This document shows, piece after piece, positions 63,443 to 64,000 of a stretch of 64,000 nt of DNA. This stretch comes from Amorphus sp040750475 (GTDB taxonomy: Bacteria; Pseudomonadota; Alphaproteobacteria; Rhizobiales; Amorphaceae). Within the stretch, counting starts at the first letter, position 1, and each line of letters begins with the position of its first letter. The DNA lies in assembly GCF_040750475.1 (NCBI RefSeq), contig NZ_JABJVY010000001.1, positions 473,614 to 537,613 of the forward strand, in the 5' to 3' direction. Both the position numbers and the translations under genes were made by a program. The notes beneath the pieces are model-generated. The model saw only the letters and a list, made by a program, of their open reading frames with translations. It was not told where the DNA came from and did no database searches.

Positions 63443-63910
63443 GGGGCGGCCTTCCGGTTTGGAACTGTGAGGGCGGCTTTTGGGCGTCAGAAGAGAGGCG
63501 ACCTGCCAACGAGCGGGCAGAAGGCGCATCGGTCAGCGAACACCGAACGGCGAATCCGTCTCGGCCAGCGCCCTCCCCGCAGAGTTAGCTTGGCAATCGG
63601 ACAAGCTTTGTAGCAGTCGGAGCCCACCGCCTCCACCCCTTCGCAGATGAATTGGCCCCGATCCGCCTCACCGCATTGATTTCTCGATCGGACATCAAGC
63701 GGTCCCGGCACGCGACTCCCAAATTCGACGGCGATAGTCGCCAAAAAGACGCGGGCACACTCGGGGCATCGCCAGCGTATACATTCATATTACATCTACT
63801 ATCGATTGATAGCAGATCGCATAACGCTCGAAGACGTCACGAAATCCAGCCTACGGCGAGAAAAACCGGAACCGCCGGGTCTGAATATCGGCGCGCGGGC
63901 CCGCACCGTT
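63443..63910. other. Gene-free stretch upstream of the BCCT gene
   Basis: About 470 bases. Short open frames on the minus strand (for example 63487-63744) have no recognisable content. An AT-richer stretch at about 63780-63825 (TTCATATTACATCTACTATCG) may hold the BCCT promoter. A weak AACCGG-type copy lies near 63860. Confidence 0.35.
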
Positions 63911-64000
63911 TCATCGGCCGGCTGCGCGGTCGGGAGCGTTTTGGGAGGTCATTTTCCCGAGCGAGAAGGCCAGCGTTGAGGCGGCGACCAGCGAGGCGGC
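63911..64000 (-). CDS. C-terminal end of a membrane protein (partial)
   Basis: On the minus strand, base 64000 reads in frame to TGA at 63911, giving 29 residues: a hydrophobic helix (AASLVAASTLAFSLGKM) and a polar tail ending DRAAGR. It looks like the last helix and tail of a transporter whose remainder lies outside the window. The family cannot be named. Confidence 0.4.
   Translation of the reverse strand, partial: AASLVAASTLAFSLGKMTSQNAPDRAAGR

Noticed and set aside
61289..63613. Long plus-strand open frame (about 774 codons) opposite the BCCT gene
   Set aside because: Antisense shadow with highly charged composition; the BCCT signature on the minus strand is unambiguous.
63487..63744. 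Cys-containing 85-codon minus-strand frame upstream of the BCCT gene
   Set aside because: No ribosome site, no recognisable motif, and it overlaps the probable BCCT promoter region.

Overview
The window is a GC-rich alphaproteobacterial chromosome segment, most likely Hyphomicrobiales (Rhizobiales). The signs are the PhyR-NepR-EcfG general stress module, an RpoH2-type sigma factor, CarD, aerobic cobaltochelatase CobS/CobT with its J-domain neighbour, DUF3108, an UrtABCDE urea importer, and an intergenic palindrome family built around AACCGGTT. I cannot resolve the genus. I see no rRNA, tRNA, CRISPR array, insertion sequence or prophage.

Region by region. 0-6.6 kb: a minus-strand housekeeping block (Suv3-like helicase, HslR-like S4 protein, 7Fe ferredoxin, CarD, RpoH2). 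7-16 kb: DUF3108 protein, ribosomal protein L28, YhhQ transporter, a phytase-like secreted protein, cobT-cobS-J protein, argG. 16-27 kb: MFS transporter, dienelactone hydrolase, M48 lipoprotein protease, thermonuclease-like protein, 3-hydroxybutyryl-CoA dehydrogenase, etfA and etfB split by a repeat block, cobalamin adenosyltransferase, a UbiH-type hydroxylase and TesB. 27-29 kb: glnK-amtB behind a sigma54-type promoter. 29.5-31.3 kb: phyR and nepR-ecfG divergent from two EcfG-type promoters. 31-35 kb: a hotdog thioesterase, a DUF4336 protein and an XRE regulator with a SulP transporter. 35-41 kb: urtABCDE, also behind a sigma54-type promoter, with a perfect 32-bp inverted repeat pair between urtD and urtE. 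41-43.7 kb: a small two-helix membrane protein with an EcfG-type promoter, a soluble globin-coupled chemoreceptor, a candidate small RNA and a TIGR01244 protein.

43.8-60.4 kb is the most distinctive part: an apparent catabolic island. It has two GntR/FCD regulators, an EthD-like protein, a peptide/opine-type ABC importer, an MDR oxidoreductase, a RutA-like flavin monooxygenase with a flavin reductase, a thiolase-fold protein lacking both the nucleophilic Cys and the GHP His, a DUF35 protein fused to a degenerate SDR, a cyclase/isatin-hydrolase-type hydrolase, an acyl-CoA ligase and an HpcH/HpaI aldolase. The 12-bp palindrome ACAGTATACTGT lies before both the transport operon and the divergent oxygenase/reductase operons, and a related GTATAC site lies beside the first regulator. 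This suggests one inducible regulon for import, oxygenation, CoA activation and aldol cleavage of an unidentified substrate.

60.5-64 kb: a DUF533/TerB-type protein, a BCCT transporter and the tail of one more membrane protein.

Three regulatory themes connect the window. Nitrogen control is seen as sigma54 sites at glnK-amtB and urt. General stress is seen as EcfG sites at phyR, nepR-ecfG, a small membrane protein and probably rpoH2. GTATAC-type operators mark the catabolic island.
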